Below are positions 43,101-50,943 of a stretch of 64,000 nt of DNA, piece after piece. Position 1 is the first letter of the stretch. Each line of letters begins with the position of its first letter. The notes under the pieces are model-generated. The model did no database searches. It saw nothing but the letters and a program-made list of their open reading frames with translations, and was not told where the DNA came from. The stretch lies in assembly GCF_026627505.1 (NCBI RefSeq), contig NZ_JAPNLK010000027.1:26558-90557 (forward strand), written 5' to 3'. A program made the position numbers and the translations under genes. The DNA comes from Streptomyces sp. H27-H5. GTDB lineage: Bacteria > Actinomycetota > Actinomycetes > Streptomycetales > Streptomycetaceae.

Positions 43101-45785
43101 ACCGACCCCCAGGTGTACGACCTCCGGTCGATGCTCGCCGGGCAGCCCGCGGCCGACCTCCGCGACTGGACCAGGCACCCCGTCGGCGACCTGCCCGCCG
43201 CGCTGGCCGGCGTACTCGACCTGAACGAGGACGCCGCGCAGATCTGGCTCGCCCCCGGCCCCGACCCGGACGGCTCGCTCCTCGGACGCGCCCTCTACGC
43301 GGCCTCCCGCACCGCCGTACTGGCCGCCCGGCCGGTGGAACTCGTGCTGCGGACGGACGACGGGCTCCAGCACTGGGTGTTCGGCGAAGACGGCTCCCTG
43401 GCGAGCACCGACGCGGCCACCGTCACCGCCTGGAACTCCCTGGCCGACACCATCACCGAGCACAGCGACGCCCAGCGCGGGCAGGATACGGCCCGACGGC
43501 GGGAGAGCGACCTGCGCGCCCCGCGGGCCGCCGCCGTGACCGCCCTCGACGGAGCCGTGAAGGCACTCGCCACCGCGGAGACCGCCCACCGGCAGGCCGT
43601 CGGTGAGTTGCGGGGCGCGGTCAAGGCGCACGCGAGGGCCCGCACCGCGCTGACCCACGGGAAGAGCGCCGAAGTCCGTCTGAACGGCCGCATACGGAGG
43701 ACGGAGAGGGACATCACCGCCGTGGAACGCCGGCTCGCCGCCACCGGGCGCGAGGAGCGCGCCCGGTCGGTCGAGGCCCGGACCGCCGCCGCCGAACTGC
43801 GGCACATGGCACGCCAGACGAAGGCACCCCGGCCGCCGCTCAGCGTCGCGGCCGTGCAGGCCCGTGAACAGCGCGCGCGGACCGAACTCGCCCGGATCCA
43901 GGGGCAGCAGACCCGACTGCGCACCCGGCTGAACAGCCTCGGTACCGATCTGGCGACCACCCGCACCGCCGCGCAGGCCGCCGGTCTGCGCCTGCCCGGT
44001 CTCGCGGCGGCCGTCACGACCACCCGCGCCGCCGAGGACGACCGCCGCACCGATCTCGGCGCCGCCACCGACCGCCGGAACACGGCCGAAGGGCTGCGCG
44101 ACCGGCGGCGCACGGCCCTCGACGCCGTCGACCTGGCCCTTGATACCGCGCGAAAGGAGCAGATCCGCCAGGCCGCCATCCAGACCACCGCGGCTCGACG
44201 ACTGGCCGGCCTCGCCCGCACCCTCGGCGCCGCCCGCCGCACCGCGGGCGAGGGCCTGATCGACGTCCCGCTGTCCTCCGTGACGTCGACCCCCGCTCGC
44301 GGCCCGCGCACCGCCCTGGCCACCCGCTCCACGGCCACCCCGGCGACACGGACCACGACGGCGGCCTCCTCGAAGAAGCCCCGGGGGAAGAACGGGGTGA
44401 AGCCCCCGCTCCCGTCCGCACCCAAGGGAACGGTGGGAGGAACGCAGACCCTGCCCGGAACGGGGACGGGGGCGGGTACCGGACCCGGGACGGGTGTCGG
44501 CACCGGGCCGGTCACCCCGGCCGCGTCGGGGCAGTCGTCGCGCCGCCCTGCCGCCGGCCGTCCGCTGCGTACCGTCGCGAACGGCGAGTGCCTGCCGTAC
44601 GCGTTCCTCGCCGGCGCGCCCCGACTGGTCCGCGACCGGCTGCCCGGCTTGGCCACCAACGACCCGGCGGTCTTCGCCTGGCTCTCGAACACCGCGGGAG
44701 TCCGCGCCGACCTGCACGCCCAGGCCACCGCACTGTCGTACACCGGCGCGCTGCCCCCGCACCACCCGTCGCAGGCGGCCGTGGCCGCCCTGCGCACCAC
44801 CATCGCGCACCGCGTCCAACAGTCGCTCGGCGGAACGCCGTTGCCCGACCAGGTCGTCCTCCAACTGCGCGCTTCGGTCGCCGACGAGTTCGCCCGCCAC
44901 CTGAACGACCCGGGCACCAGCCGCGCCGACCTGCTGGCGCTCGCCGTGCGGCACGGCGTCGGCCACACCGCCGCCCTGACCGACGGCGAACTGCGGGACG
45001 AACTGGAGGCCGTCTACCGGACTAGCACCGCGCCGCTCGACACCACCGAACTCCAGGGGCTGTTGAACGCGGTGCGGACCTGGGAGAACAGCTGGGCCTC
45101 CGACTACGGGGACGTGTTCCTGATGCTGACGGCGCACGTCCTCGGGGTCGCCGTCGACGTCGCCCAGCCCGAGTGGGTCGGCGGCCCGTCGAGCGTCCTG
45201 GAGCGCTACGGACCCCAGGGCGCCCCCGTGGTCGAGGTCCACTACTCACCCAGGCACCGCCACTACTGGGGCAGCGACGCGATCCCCGCCACCGCCCCCG
45301 CCACCACACCGGCCCCCGCGCTGAACTCCGTACCCGCCCCGACCCAGGGCACCGACGACGCGCTGATCGGCCGCGCCCGATCGGCGGGGATCGAGGACCT
45401 CGACATAGACGAGGCACTCCTGTCGGCGTTGGATTCCGAGGAGGTCACCCGGCTGCTGGACCGCAGCCGGCCGGTCCCGGTGTCGGAACTCACCGGCGCC
45501 GGGGTGGTGCTCACCGCCGGGCAGAGCGCCCAAGCCGTCCTGCTCGGGGGGTCGTTGACGGTCGAGGAACTCGGCCTGTCGTCGCTCCAACACCTGCGGT
45601 GGCTGCTGAGCGGCCCCGCGGGGGAGGCGCCGGCGGCGGCGGTGTGGGAGGCCGTCGCGCGGGCCCTGGGGATCCGGAGCACGGCCGCCCCGGCCGGCGG
45701 GACCTTCGCCGGCACCGGCACCGACGGAGGCACGTCCGTGAACTCCGGCGACCCGGCGTACGTGGTCACAGGAGACGCGTCATGA
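34200..45785 (+). CDS. Giant T7SS effector A: CpnT-like N-terminus, metzincin-like modules, OTU-like protease
   Basis: Residues 1-345 of this 3861-residue protein are helical, with a hydrophobic segment near 113-138 and similarity in style to the CpnT/WXG100-like N-terminal domain. A Pro-rich linker (345-700) is followed by two metalloprotease-like modules. The first is dead (VRIAR at 850-854). The second has HEILHYTGMRD (1150-1160) and a possible Met-turn at M1181. Beta-rich repeats fill about 1235-3080 and a coiled coil about 3093-3357. An OTU-like cysteine protease domain lies at 3455-3695 (C3464 in NGECLPYA, H3688 in HRHYWG), and a conserved C-terminal module at about 3724-3815. GTG 34200 has GCGGAG upstream. 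It is a probable secreted toxin or host-manipulating protein. Confidence 0.8.
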   Translation: MQEINFPDDVRKMLWILIGEMPLEARENLAYDSRELYLRFGRGIRDLQDEIQLSISEAATSLPDDVADPYVRALSLLTNDGGVNHLNAMVDKLDDIARGQIDHSMSIQQAKWEIIAEIIALLVELALLAALAVITGGTSVSQMMLARARSRLAVLLIVDRLLRMTHLAPTLTSAIEEALQVLAVRLAQIALNPNDRRPHGIDWEDVGKGAAFGALAGGFASVLGGAFDHAGKWFKNTFDSFDDFAKKNPFTTKLLDGVNDLGEAFLVGAISESAAEVLVKGAFEGVWEFKWETFVGSGTSSMFEVMADGALGGGGLWLHKWLTDSRDFTDLNDIDFSGGPDGRGPGGFDGPPRSAPVPVPAPTPNPTPVPAPVPPALPAATVGDDAPFGDQPSTAPTPTPPTPPAPFPMAPTTLLAHGLPTAPGDPGPDGPTGPERRASAPDPLPHVTAPNPTPPQAIGRTPGPIGTGTPPPGVLADLPDASDGVLPGDSGTDRTVPAPSGPEAGSTVPPPAPAAPGTGARPLPVAAGTGGAPDDAPRTVFEDVDGDADPDAHAAMGPDTDAGTGTGTGIGTGTGNGTGTDADTGTGTGTGTEKGAGTGTGARSGGNVRPVGVEAGGTPDGAPDDTPGDMDGEGAAHPNPALETAAPRPTTPGGAADPPSRVRGSSPDTSTAPGDEPPARESAEPPGTVVDTPASAAPHGGPAPRTGNPTWEAARSAVPPVTREHPWTDDVPAPADPARPGESVPRTIRSVFDVRRVEHEGAWVTDLTVQVATGPDGMPEDAWQRVRAGVEEYFNAPGHRLPSGDLLQVTVEQAAGAPPPDGFTGTPAERDGETPRTPWWTGADPADHAVRIARQLGLHGDIPAGPAGDHTRPVPAGSPREGLRGRDLSLLASLIDAPSAAPDPDTGFVPAAPVPVRTVGGPPGAATPTPLHPAPATTSGLPDPAPGEPAPLPTGTGPTGTARPAAVPASAERDGDGEEPPPAEETATAAADVPVRLEQWSHRRASAPAFSLHLDWFDPASDPLDERRAPGTLHGLTTLVRARVRRVQADDGRWVRVVGLHLPVRFGPGFDPAGLPAFQERMRALLAAHVNHGLRLPGSGDQLHVDLVLTHAPDHAEAVELSRGDDPARSDQLHIRLGGGPGRDDAVALHEILHYTGMRDRGRDPESLFRRLLAADSTGVMADTGGLPATGVVTEVDLRTLESALDSGPAVRDHPLTAGTPAAGATTPGAGSSDADPLPPDEHDDRWESARAPRDWRAPLSTYATTYGTGYDGTVGLVHVEPLSDAVVEGLHRQILTRLGIPAGAAHDHPVRVQLRERANAVELARQLPYLRSTGRRITVTHEGRERPVDIRLGLRDPARSRRYGEHGVEDPEGRVERRGQGSSESSVSQNSGNVRTVPVTWSGAFTVGRAGPVSRVDAALAVTLTHNQFSTSSTVTSAVQTMTAQRSNELSQPVEFVSEWQLRVDQPAAAGPGSGNAGWGDGERHGPVTVWFPQHLAVEPNGPMPAPAALDDLPVWGVDTVTQPARLLSEVRDAFRDDLSDLSDAAAEELEAFLSEPVLRGTLPLQRGGGLYSPILLNDRGKAIGVLRLTTVVEPDPGPTHRSIDGKINLEAHVSEIVKVDSSVKYASGVAVDGSVAPVFTSDTEQGHPGASSRAQGTIAFKGGGKWQTNSSLSAGGSATLAHAVRTNRSHLLTPARVTYRVTLVRARGGSTTHQAGPWDGGLRMRVLAAADAQGQEHAVGKGTRQLPDDLENLASIGLSAAPLAVTGAEPMFRRAEAWLRDEGFLPPTQRPRAPYVEDEERAQAQLANLRRFELARSEVGLRASADALLDGGRPFWMELPSRTGGTRRVQLRLSATRDPAARTRHRRTLPGIQVMGISSVGVPGNESRGRAHGWQVGIGGGPSGPVGDPDEAPWTLAGAGDYTYGRQSADTLAAGSGNSQDQFFIGSGQDAEVFEVPALLALDLYEDGTRPKKRFADPGDPPGTRPRPPDEERPPVHTVPGRLTLAVPHHRTQPAGAARPAPAGPRVRAVNAADRTRLAMTDRTGNPVPNVVRLPDDAIMDSLQGSAALVDAFDRIVTGTHPGNPPKGALHKAWDATTGFLTDLANKAGGLVDNLDGADPTDESTPFREALRAGLGTANLIARSHQIFKGGYVIEGLTLPGLGADHEFSVELQGYLHDPENPNSASQYLETDVGATDTLAHQSADSTTHQIAGSFTAAQRPAPAPHAAEGGAGKVARAAKDDPPASEPGTLFNPSGRQALTRRTDTSKTVTSSTGVTRTPTEGGMQHRIRTGATILVTVRHGRRNLVGNTLGVTGADPVTIAVEIPRGAQFLMSDTQLSRDSEWFRTVASLTPTPRPAADLPLPDRFARTGEPGLAGILSVRQFAPAAHTTAPNTTAASTAAASTSAQNTPAQNAPAPGTSVANPGAAPTSAPPPPVPPATAPVERRDALRTELTRLVEQEAPGSTSPGHAAYLSGVRTRIADLTTSTALRALPARGPGHAQRFHFLHVAKGGARLVEVSLQARPRQDTAGLRTVRGRRAGAGAGQEQVHVHAPSNTSVGTTTTRQSATTFTPNARYPRPADDTRTDRTGPALTYTTSSSDTARTSSTDEDRYWMRTDNAADFEVEYEYTASVRSELVTEWPLNIPGGMVEAGVIGWFDENTGWIEWARRILFGRPERTATVPALVTLRFTGSEAVDPPAPADPLAPSVSAVDPRAAGAPAAAGGRRIGAGQRVVPTGPAPVFHFNAYRELSRALVEVAPDLAPGLSSTSLSESAEAAAVRIGELIQAENISVDLPRGAGITSSMPGAYPAEQDADAPPGLRIEVRNPRRITDAGDVTLDRLRLPGTTASTALTVGGASNTVLQTAHTADALNPNHLFGAGLPVLGRQPPTQGPGTAVTASRREWFKLGGTSLPADGGRGTRSHETMVDVLITVTGPGGTRYVTGSAEMRLTERDVLGHGITDARTDPQVYDLRSMLAGQPAADLRDWTRHPVGDLPAALAGVLDLNEDAAQIWLAPGPDPDGSLLGRALYAASRTAVLAARPVELVLRTDDGLQHWVFGEDGSLASTDAATVTAWNSLADTITEHSDAQRGQDTARRRESDLRAPRAAAVTALDGAVKALATAETAHRQAVGELRGAVKAHARARTALTHGKSAEVRLNGRIRRTERDITAVERRLAATGREERARSVEARTAAAELRHMARQTKAPRPPLSVAAVQAREQRARTELARIQGQQTRLRTRLNSLGTDLATTRTAAQAAGLRLPGLAAAVTTTRAAEDDRRTDLGAATDRRNTAEGLRDRRRTALDAVDLALDTARKEQIRQAAIQTTAARRLAGLARTLGAARRTAGEGLIDVPLSSVTSTPARGPRTALATRSTATPATRTTTAASSKKPRGKNGVKPPLPSAPKGTVGGTQTLPGTGTGAGTGPGTGVGTGPVTPAASGQSSRRPAAGRPLRTVANGECLPYAFLAGAPRLVRDRLPGLATNDPAVFAWLSNTAGVRADLHAQATALSYTGALPPHHPSQAAVAALRTTIAHRVQQSLGGTPLPDQVVLQLRASVADEFARHLNDPGTSRADLLALAVRHGVGHTAALTDGELRDELEAVYRTSTAPLDTTELQGLLNAVRTWENSWASDYGDVFLMLTAHVLGVAVDVAQPEWVGGPSSVLERYGPQGAPVVEVHYSPRHRHYWGSDAIPATAPATTPAPALNSVPAPTQGTDDALIGRARSAGIEDLDIDEALLSALDSEEVTRLLDRSRPVPVSELTGAGVVLTAGQSAQAVLLGGSLTVEELGLSSLQHLRWLLSGPAGEAPAAAVWEAVARALGIRSTAAPAGGTFAGTGTDGGTSVNSGDPAYVVTGDAS
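35878..36003 (+). repeat. Gly-Thr hexanucleotide-type repeats in giant gene A
   Basis: About 20 alternating GGCACG/GGTACG-like units encode a Gly-Thr run in the Pro-rich linker (residues about 560-602). It is a flexible spacer that is probably variable in length between strains. Confidence 0.75.
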
Positions 45786-45981
45786 CGAACCCGCACCCCC
45801 GCCCCGTGGCATCGATGACGGTCGGATCCTTTACCTCGCCGTCAACTACCGTACGCCGGAGTAGCGTTGACTCGAACTGCCGGTCGATTGCCGTCCGGCC
45901 GGCCAGGATCGGAACGATGACGACAGCGATGACGAGGATCAGCCACGACGGCCGCACGGCGGCGACGGACGGGGATCGCCG

Positions 45982-48900
45982 GTGATGCTCTGGAACCGAC
46001 GCAGGGACGAGGGCACCTCGCAGGCCGGTCCGTCCGAGGAGGGCACGGCCGGAGGAGGGGGCTTCCTCGTCGAGGAGTACGACCGGGTCCTGCTGCTCCG
46101 ACAGCCGTCCGACGAACTGCTCGGGCCGGAGGAGATCGCCGACCTGGTCCGGTGCGCCGAGACCGACGAACCCGGCACCGTCACCGTGGTCGCCGGCGCC
46201 GACGAGAAGTCCGCCCCCGCGCTGTGGCCACGGCTCGGAGACCTCCTCGACTGGGTACGCGACGAAGGCGCCACCGCGGTGCGACTGGTCATGTCCGGCT
46301 CCGGCGACGGTCGTCCGGGAGGGAACCCGGCAGTGGCCCAACGCATCGCCGACACATGGGAGTTCGAGGTCGTCGCCCCGGACGGAACGGTGCTCTGCGT
46401 GCCGGGCGGCGGACTCTTCGTCCACGGACCGCCCGGCGGGGAAGGCGGCGGGGAGCGCGGGTGGTGGCGCTTCCGCCCGGGTGTCGCCCCCGTACCGCTG
46501 GGGCCGCGCCAGCCGGTGCCCGTCTGGCGACCCGTCCGACTGCCGTCCCGCACCCGAGGCGGTCGCGTCGTCGAGGAGATCCCGGCAGGGGTCCTCATCC
46601 GGTCCGGTGACGGTCCGGCACCCCGGCCCGGCGACCTCTGCTACGCCGTACCGATGGACGGCCAGGGCCCGCTGCTGGTGCTCGGGGTGCCGGACGGCGA
46701 GGACGTCGACACCGAGGACGTCTCCGACGTCGTCGCCTCCTTACCCGACGAGGCGCGGGTCGCGCTGCGGGTGGCCCCCGGCGGCCGCCGGGACGTGCTG
46801 CACGCCGGGCAGGCCGCCGCCGACCTCGTCGGCGCGGGCGTCGTCGTCTACAGCGGCCTCCCGCTGATCGTCGCCTCGGGCCCGGGGCCCGAGTCGGCCG
46901 TGCGGTCCATGGTGGTCGGCCGGGACGGGGCACCGCGCTGGCAGCCCTTCGTCGACTCGGTGCTCTGTGCCCCCGGCGCCCCGGAGCCGAGCCTGCTGCA
47001 CTGGAGCCCACCCTTACCGGACCGGGAGCCGGCCGAACACGGCGTCGTGCACCTCTCCGACCGCTGGCAGGTCTCCGTGAGCCGGGCGGGCCTGCTGATC
47101 GGCGCTCGCGACGACGGCCCGCAGCCCCTGGCGGCGCGTCCGGTGGACGCGGACGGTCCGGCGATCGAGGTGGGACGCCCCGGAGAGGAACTGGACACCT
47201 CGCTCTGGCCGGCCCTGTCCGAACTGCTCGACGGACTGGAGCCCGACCTGCGCACCCGAGCCCGGCTGCACGTGCACGGCAAGGCCCTGGACGGCGGCCG
47301 TGAACTGCGGCGCCTGGCGGCTCTGCACGGTGTCCGCAGCGTGCGCTTCGCGACCTTCGGCCGTCCCGCGGAAGGCGCGGCCCGCCTCGGCCCCGGTGGG
47401 GCGCTGCGTGCCGAGCCCGCCACCGGAGCGTCGACCGCCGCCGTCGCGGGGCCGATCGTCCCCACCACGGCCGGACCGCCCGTCGCGGCGCCGACCGGTT
47501 CGACCACCGGGACGGCGGTCCCCGCCCCCCAGGTACGACGTCCGGCGGGGCAGACGCGCGGAGCGGACCCCGAGGCCACGCGCCCGAGCCCGGGGTCGGT
47601 TGCGAGCCTGGGTTCGGTTGCGAGCCCGAGCCCGGGGGCGGTCCCGCCCGCCCGCCCGGAGCCCTTCCCCGCCACCGGTTCGGCGCCTTTCCCGTCCACC
47701 GGTTCGGGGCCGCTTCCGGTCACCGGTTCGGCGCCCCTCCCGGCCGCCGGCCCGGGACATGGAGCGGAAGCCGGGCCGGCCGGCCCGTCGACCGCCCCGC
47801 AGCCCGTCGTGACCACCACCGCGACCCTCCCGGATCCGGGTGCGGGCTCCTCCGGGGACGGATCCCGTGCCCCCGAGAGCGCTCCCGCCCCGGCGGCTGC
47901 GGCGAGCGGTGGCCCGGCCGTCGCGGGTGCCGGTCCGTCGGCGCCGGCCGGCGTTGTGACCGCCTCCGCCTCGGCCCGTGTCCGGTCTCCCGAGACACCG
48001 GCCGGCGTCGTGCCCCGCACCGGTCCCTCACCCGCGCCGCCCGTCGCGTCCTCGCCCTCTCCGCCTGCGATTCCCTCCGGCGCCCGTCCCACCCCGGACC
48101 CGGGCCCCGCGACCCGTCCCGTCGCCGGTCTGGAGAGCGCGCCGGCCGGGCCCCCGCCAAGCACACCGGACCCGCAGCCGGACCCGCAGTCCGATCCGCA
48201 GCCGGACCCCCGACCGGGCCCGACGCCCGAGCGCGCCGTTCCGTCGGCGGGACCCGCTTCCGCGCGCCTGTCGGCGCCGCCGCGGGGGTTGCTGCCCCCG
48301 GTGCCCGTCCTGCCGGAGCACCACAGCACCGAGGCCGAACGGACGGCGTTCCGGACGCTCGCCGACACGGCCTGGGAACGCCATGCGGCCGCCGTGGCGC
48401 GTACGTTGACCCGGCTGCCCGCGCTGCGGGGCGCGGAACAGGTGGCCGCCCGCGCCGACCTGGTGGCCCTGCTGCTCTACCTCGGACCCCCGGACGGCCC
48501 CTTCGGCCACCGGGAGCTGGACCGGGCCCTGCGTGCCGGGGGCGGTCGACTCCTGCCGTACGCGGCCTGCGTCGCGTCGGCGCTCCGGCGGCTGCCGTCC
48601 TTCCGGGGCGCGGCACTGCGAGGCGCGCCACCCGGAACGGGACCCGGCACGCCGGACGGCGCCGACGCCGCACTTCCCCGGCCCGGGACCGTACTGCGCG
48701 AACCGGCGGCCGTGAGCGCCCTGCCGTGCGGGGGGACGGGCCCGGAGATCGGGAGCGCCCGGTTCGCGATCTGGTCGGTGACCGGACGCCGGGTACGGCA
48801 ACTCTTCGGCGCGGCGGGCTCGTCCGCCGCGCACGACGAGATCGTCTTCGCCCCGGGCACCGCCTTTCGGGTGCTCGAAGTGCGCGGCGACGGCCCCGAC

Positions 48901-49101
48901 CCGCTCGTCCTGCTGCGTCAACTGTCCACTCCGGCGACCGCCCCGCCACCCGCCCGGTACGCGGAACCGGACGCCGAGGACCGGGCGGTGCTCGCACGTC
49001 TCGACGAGGCGCTGCGCGGACGCACCGCCGCCCCGGCGGGCTTCGTCTGGCCCGAGCGCTGCGCGGGACCGCTGGGGGGAGCCGGACCGGACACCGACTG
49101 A
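45982..49101 (+). CDS. T7SS-linked protein with C-terminal ADP-ribosyltransferase-like domain
   Basis: Residues 1-470 of this 1039-residue protein hold a repeated alpha/beta unit (about three copies, marked by DTSLWPALSELLDGL-like helices). Residues 475-775 are a Pro/Ser/Gly linker, and 785-1010 match the ADP-ribosyltransferase layout. R880 lies in LPSFRGAALRG (usual LP-Y-G-VYRG), S912 in EPAAVSA, and H951-D952-E953 in HDEIVFAPGTAFRVL (usual ExEVLFPPGT). The final Glu is kept but the first is His. Two TTA codons (46741 and 47014) suggest bldA dependence. GTG 45982 or ATG 45985 follows ACGGGGATC. Context suggests a toxin delivered with the giant proteins. The 196-base gap before it shows no gene. 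Confidence 0.68.
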   Translation: MMLWNRRRDEGTSQAGPSEEGTAGGGGFLVEEYDRVLLLRQPSDELLGPEEIADLVRCAETDEPGTVTVVAGADEKSAPALWPRLGDLLDWVRDEGATAVRLVMSGSGDGRPGGNPAVAQRIADTWEFEVVAPDGTVLCVPGGGLFVHGPPGGEGGGERGWWRFRPGVAPVPLGPRQPVPVWRPVRLPSRTRGGRVVEEIPAGVLIRSGDGPAPRPGDLCYAVPMDGQGPLLVLGVPDGEDVDTEDVSDVVASLPDEARVALRVAPGGRRDVLHAGQAAADLVGAGVVVYSGLPLIVASGPGPESAVRSMVVGRDGAPRWQPFVDSVLCAPGAPEPSLLHWSPPLPDREPAEHGVVHLSDRWQVSVSRAGLLIGARDDGPQPLAARPVDADGPAIEVGRPGEELDTSLWPALSELLDGLEPDLRTRARLHVHGKALDGGRELRRLAALHGVRSVRFATFGRPAEGAARLGPGGALRAEPATGASTAAVAGPIVPTTAGPPVAAPTGSTTGTAVPAPQVRRPAGQTRGADPEATRPSPGSVASLGSVASPSPGAVPPARPEPFPATGSAPFPSTGSGPLPVTGSAPLPAAGPGHGAEAGPAGPSTAPQPVVTTTATLPDPGAGSSGDGSRAPESAPAPAAAASGGPAVAGAGPSAPAGVVTASASARVRSPETPAGVVPRTGPSPAPPVASSPSPPAIPSGARPTPDPGPATRPVAGLESAPAGPPPSTPDPQPDPQSDPQPDPRPGPTPERAVPSAGPASARLSAPPRGLLPPVPVLPEHHSTEAERTAFRTLADTAWERHAAAVARTLTRLPALRGAEQVAARADLVALLLYLGPPDGPFGHRELDRALRAGGGRLLPYAACVASALRRLPSFRGAALRGAPPGTGPGTPDGADAALPRPGTVLREPAAVSALPCGGTGPEIGSARFAIWSVTGRRVRQLFGAAGSSAAHDEIVFAPGTAFRVLEVRGDGPDPLVLLRQLSTPATAPPPARYAEPDAEDRAVLARLDEALRGRTAAPAGFVWPERCAGPLGGAGPDTD
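47659..47754 (+). repeat. Four 24-base tandem repeats in the ART-protein linker
   Basis: Units at 47659, 47683, 47707 and 47731 each encode a variant of the eight-residue unit PFPATGSA. Third positions have drifted, and copy 4 is the most divergent. Confidence 0.8.
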
Positions 49102-49194
49102 CCATCCACGGGCCGCGCCCCGTCGCGGTCCTCCGCGAGACCACCAAGGCGCACCACGACGACCGACTGTTCGAACGAGGCATGAGGAGTGTCA

Positions 49195-50943
49195 ATGCCC
49201 CAACAAGAAGGCGGCTCGCAGATGTCGAGCCCTGCCGTGAGACTCGCGGCGGTCCTGCCCGCGGTGCCGGGAGAACCCGGCTCCGCGCTCGCACCACGCG
49301 GATCCGCCACGACGCCGGTACCGGCGATCCCATCGGGCGCCGTGAACCGCGAGAGCGGGGCGGCCCCCGAGGGATCCGGGCCCGCGCACACCACCACGTC
49401 CACGTCCACGACCGGGACGGGGACGGGAACCCAGGCGGCCACCGAGGTACGGAGCGGGTCCCGGACCGCCACACGCGCCGGCGGGGCGGTGGCGAGGGCC
49501 GCCGCCACCTGGCGCGGGAGCGAGGCCCAGGCCGTATCGACCACGGCGCCGTCCGCACCGCACGGCGGCGCCGTCGCGGCCGGAAGAGGTGACGAGCCGC
49601 CCAGTGGACGACCCAACAAGCCGCTGCTGGCCGCGGCGGCGATAGCGGGAACCGTGCTCATCGGGGCGCCGTTCCTCCTGCTCGGCCTCGGCAACGACGA
49701 TCACCGCAACCAGGCGTCGGTACAGGAAGTACCCGTCGGTGGAACGGTGTTGGAGAACCTCGTTCCGAACGGAGGGCAGGTCGGGAACGACTACGCCACG
49801 GCCGCCCCCACCCGCAAGCCCGCGTCGTCGCCCCGGACGGGCCCCGTGCCGGACCGCCAGTCGGGGGCCACCGAGCGCCCGGCCGGCGCGAACGTGGGTT
49901 CCGACGTGGAGAAGCGCAACGACGGGCGTACCGGCACCAACGCGCCGCCGGCCACCGCGCAGGGCGCGGCAGGCACGGGGGCGCGACCGGCACCCGGATC
50001 GCCGGGGAACACCCCGGCGGACCAGAAGTCCCCACAGCAGGACAAGGCCCCACAGCAGGACAAGAACGCGGGCCAGGACAAGGCCGCGGAGCAGGACAAG
50101 GCCTCGGGGCAGGACAAGTCCGTCGCCTCGAAGGAGTCCCCCGCCCTCTCGGCGCCCCGGCAGAAGGAGGCCCCCGCGCAGGAGCGCCGCGCCGCACCGG
50201 CGGAGGCCGACGCCCCCGACCCCGGCGCGGTGAAGCAGGTGGCCGACGTGGCACCGGAGAAGGACGCCGCGCCCGACGCGAACAAGGCTCCCCAGCCGGC
50301 GAAGCCCGCCCCGAAGGAGCAGCCCGAGAGCGACCCCGCCGCGAGGAAGGCTCCCGAACCGGCGAAGCCCGCCCCGAAGAAGGAGACCCCCGCCCAGCCG
50401 GCCCCGAAGAAGAAGGTCGCGGCGAAGCCCACGACCCGTGCCGGGGATGCCCTGCCGCAGAGCGCGAACTTCGGCACCGTGCGGAACGTGCCGCTCAAGA
50501 ACGCCATGACGGGCATGTGCGCCGACGTCCCGAACTACGGCAAGGGCACGGTGGACGGTCCCGTCAACCAGTTCACCTGCAACACGACGACCGGGGACAA
50601 CCAGCTCTGGGACCTCGTCGTGAGCCGCCCCGGCGCCGGTCCCGACGGCGCCGACCTCTTCACCATCCGAAACAGCAAGGACGGTCTCTGCCTGGACCTG
50701 CCGAACTTCGCCGGACAGGAGGCCGGTACCGGTGTGTCCGAGTTCCACTGCCGCCCCACCAGCGCCGACAACCAGCTCTGGTACCTGGAGAAGCGCTCGG
50801 ACGGCAAGTTCTGGATCCGCAACCAGTCCAGCGGTGGCCAGTGCCTGGACGTGTCGGGCGAACACGGCAGCGGCGGCAAGGACGCCCGACTGACGATCTT
50901 CGACTGCAACAAGCGCGACGACCACGTGTGGTCCTTCTCCTGA
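49195..50943 (+). CDS. Membrane-anchored ricin-type lectin protein
   Basis: The 582-residue protein has a Ser/Thr/Ala-rich cytosolic start (1-140), one transmembrane helix (about 143-166) and a long Pro/Lys/Gln-rich stalk (about 200-425). A C-terminal ricin B beta-trefoil follows (about 428-582). The trefoil shows three Q-x-W-type motifs (DNQLWDL, DNQLWYL, DDHVWSF) and paired Cys residues. It would display a carbohydrate-binding head outside the membrane. Its position between two effector genes suggests a role in surface attachment or target recognition; this is inference. ATG 49195 has AGGAG 5 bases before it. GTG 49189 is in frame but overlaps that ribosome site. Confidence 0.82.
   Translation: MPQQEGGSQMSSPAVRLAAVLPAVPGEPGSALAPRGSATTPVPAIPSGAVNRESGAAPEGSGPAHTTTSTSTTGTGTGTQAATEVRSGSRTATRAGGAVARAAATWRGSEAQAVSTTAPSAPHGGAVAAGRGDEPPSGRPNKPLLAAAAIAGTVLIGAPFLLLGLGNDDHRNQASVQEVPVGGTVLENLVPNGGQVGNDYATAAPTRKPASSPRTGPVPDRQSGATERPAGANVGSDVEKRNDGRTGTNAPPATAQGAAGTGARPAPGSPGNTPADQKSPQQDKAPQQDKNAGQDKAAEQDKASGQDKSVASKESPALSAPRQKEAPAQERRAAPAEADAPDPGAVKQVADVAPEKDAAPDANKAPQPAKPAPKEQPESDPAARKAPEPAKPAPKKETPAQPAPKKKVAAKPTTRAGDALPQSANFGTVRNVPLKNAMTGMCADVPNYGKGTVDGPVNQFTCNTTTGDNQLWDLVVSRPGAGPDGADLFTIRNSKDGLCLDLPNFAGQEAGTGVSEFHCRPTSADNQLWYLEKRSDGKFWIRNQSSGGQCLDVSGEHGSGGKDARLTIFDCNKRDDHVWSFS
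50031..50118 (+). repeat. QDK-type 18-base repeats in the lectin-protein stalk
   Basis: Five near-copies of an 18-base unit encode a six-residue unit ending in QDK, within the extracellular stalk. They are followed by two copies of a KAPxPAKPAPK segment (about 50284-50385). Confidence 0.75.

Noticed and set aside
37944..45242. A 2432-codon open frame on the minus strand opposite giant gene A, and similar ones at 33945-37928 and 56548-61011
   Set aside because: They are by-products of extreme third-position G/C bias in the plus-strand genes. They lack ribosome sites and known domains, and the plus strand shows clear protein families.
45786..45981. A small gene or immunity gene between giant A and the ART-like gene
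   Set aside because: No frame with a ribosome site and proper codon bias was found on either strand. The stretch is more A+T-rich and probably holds the promoter.
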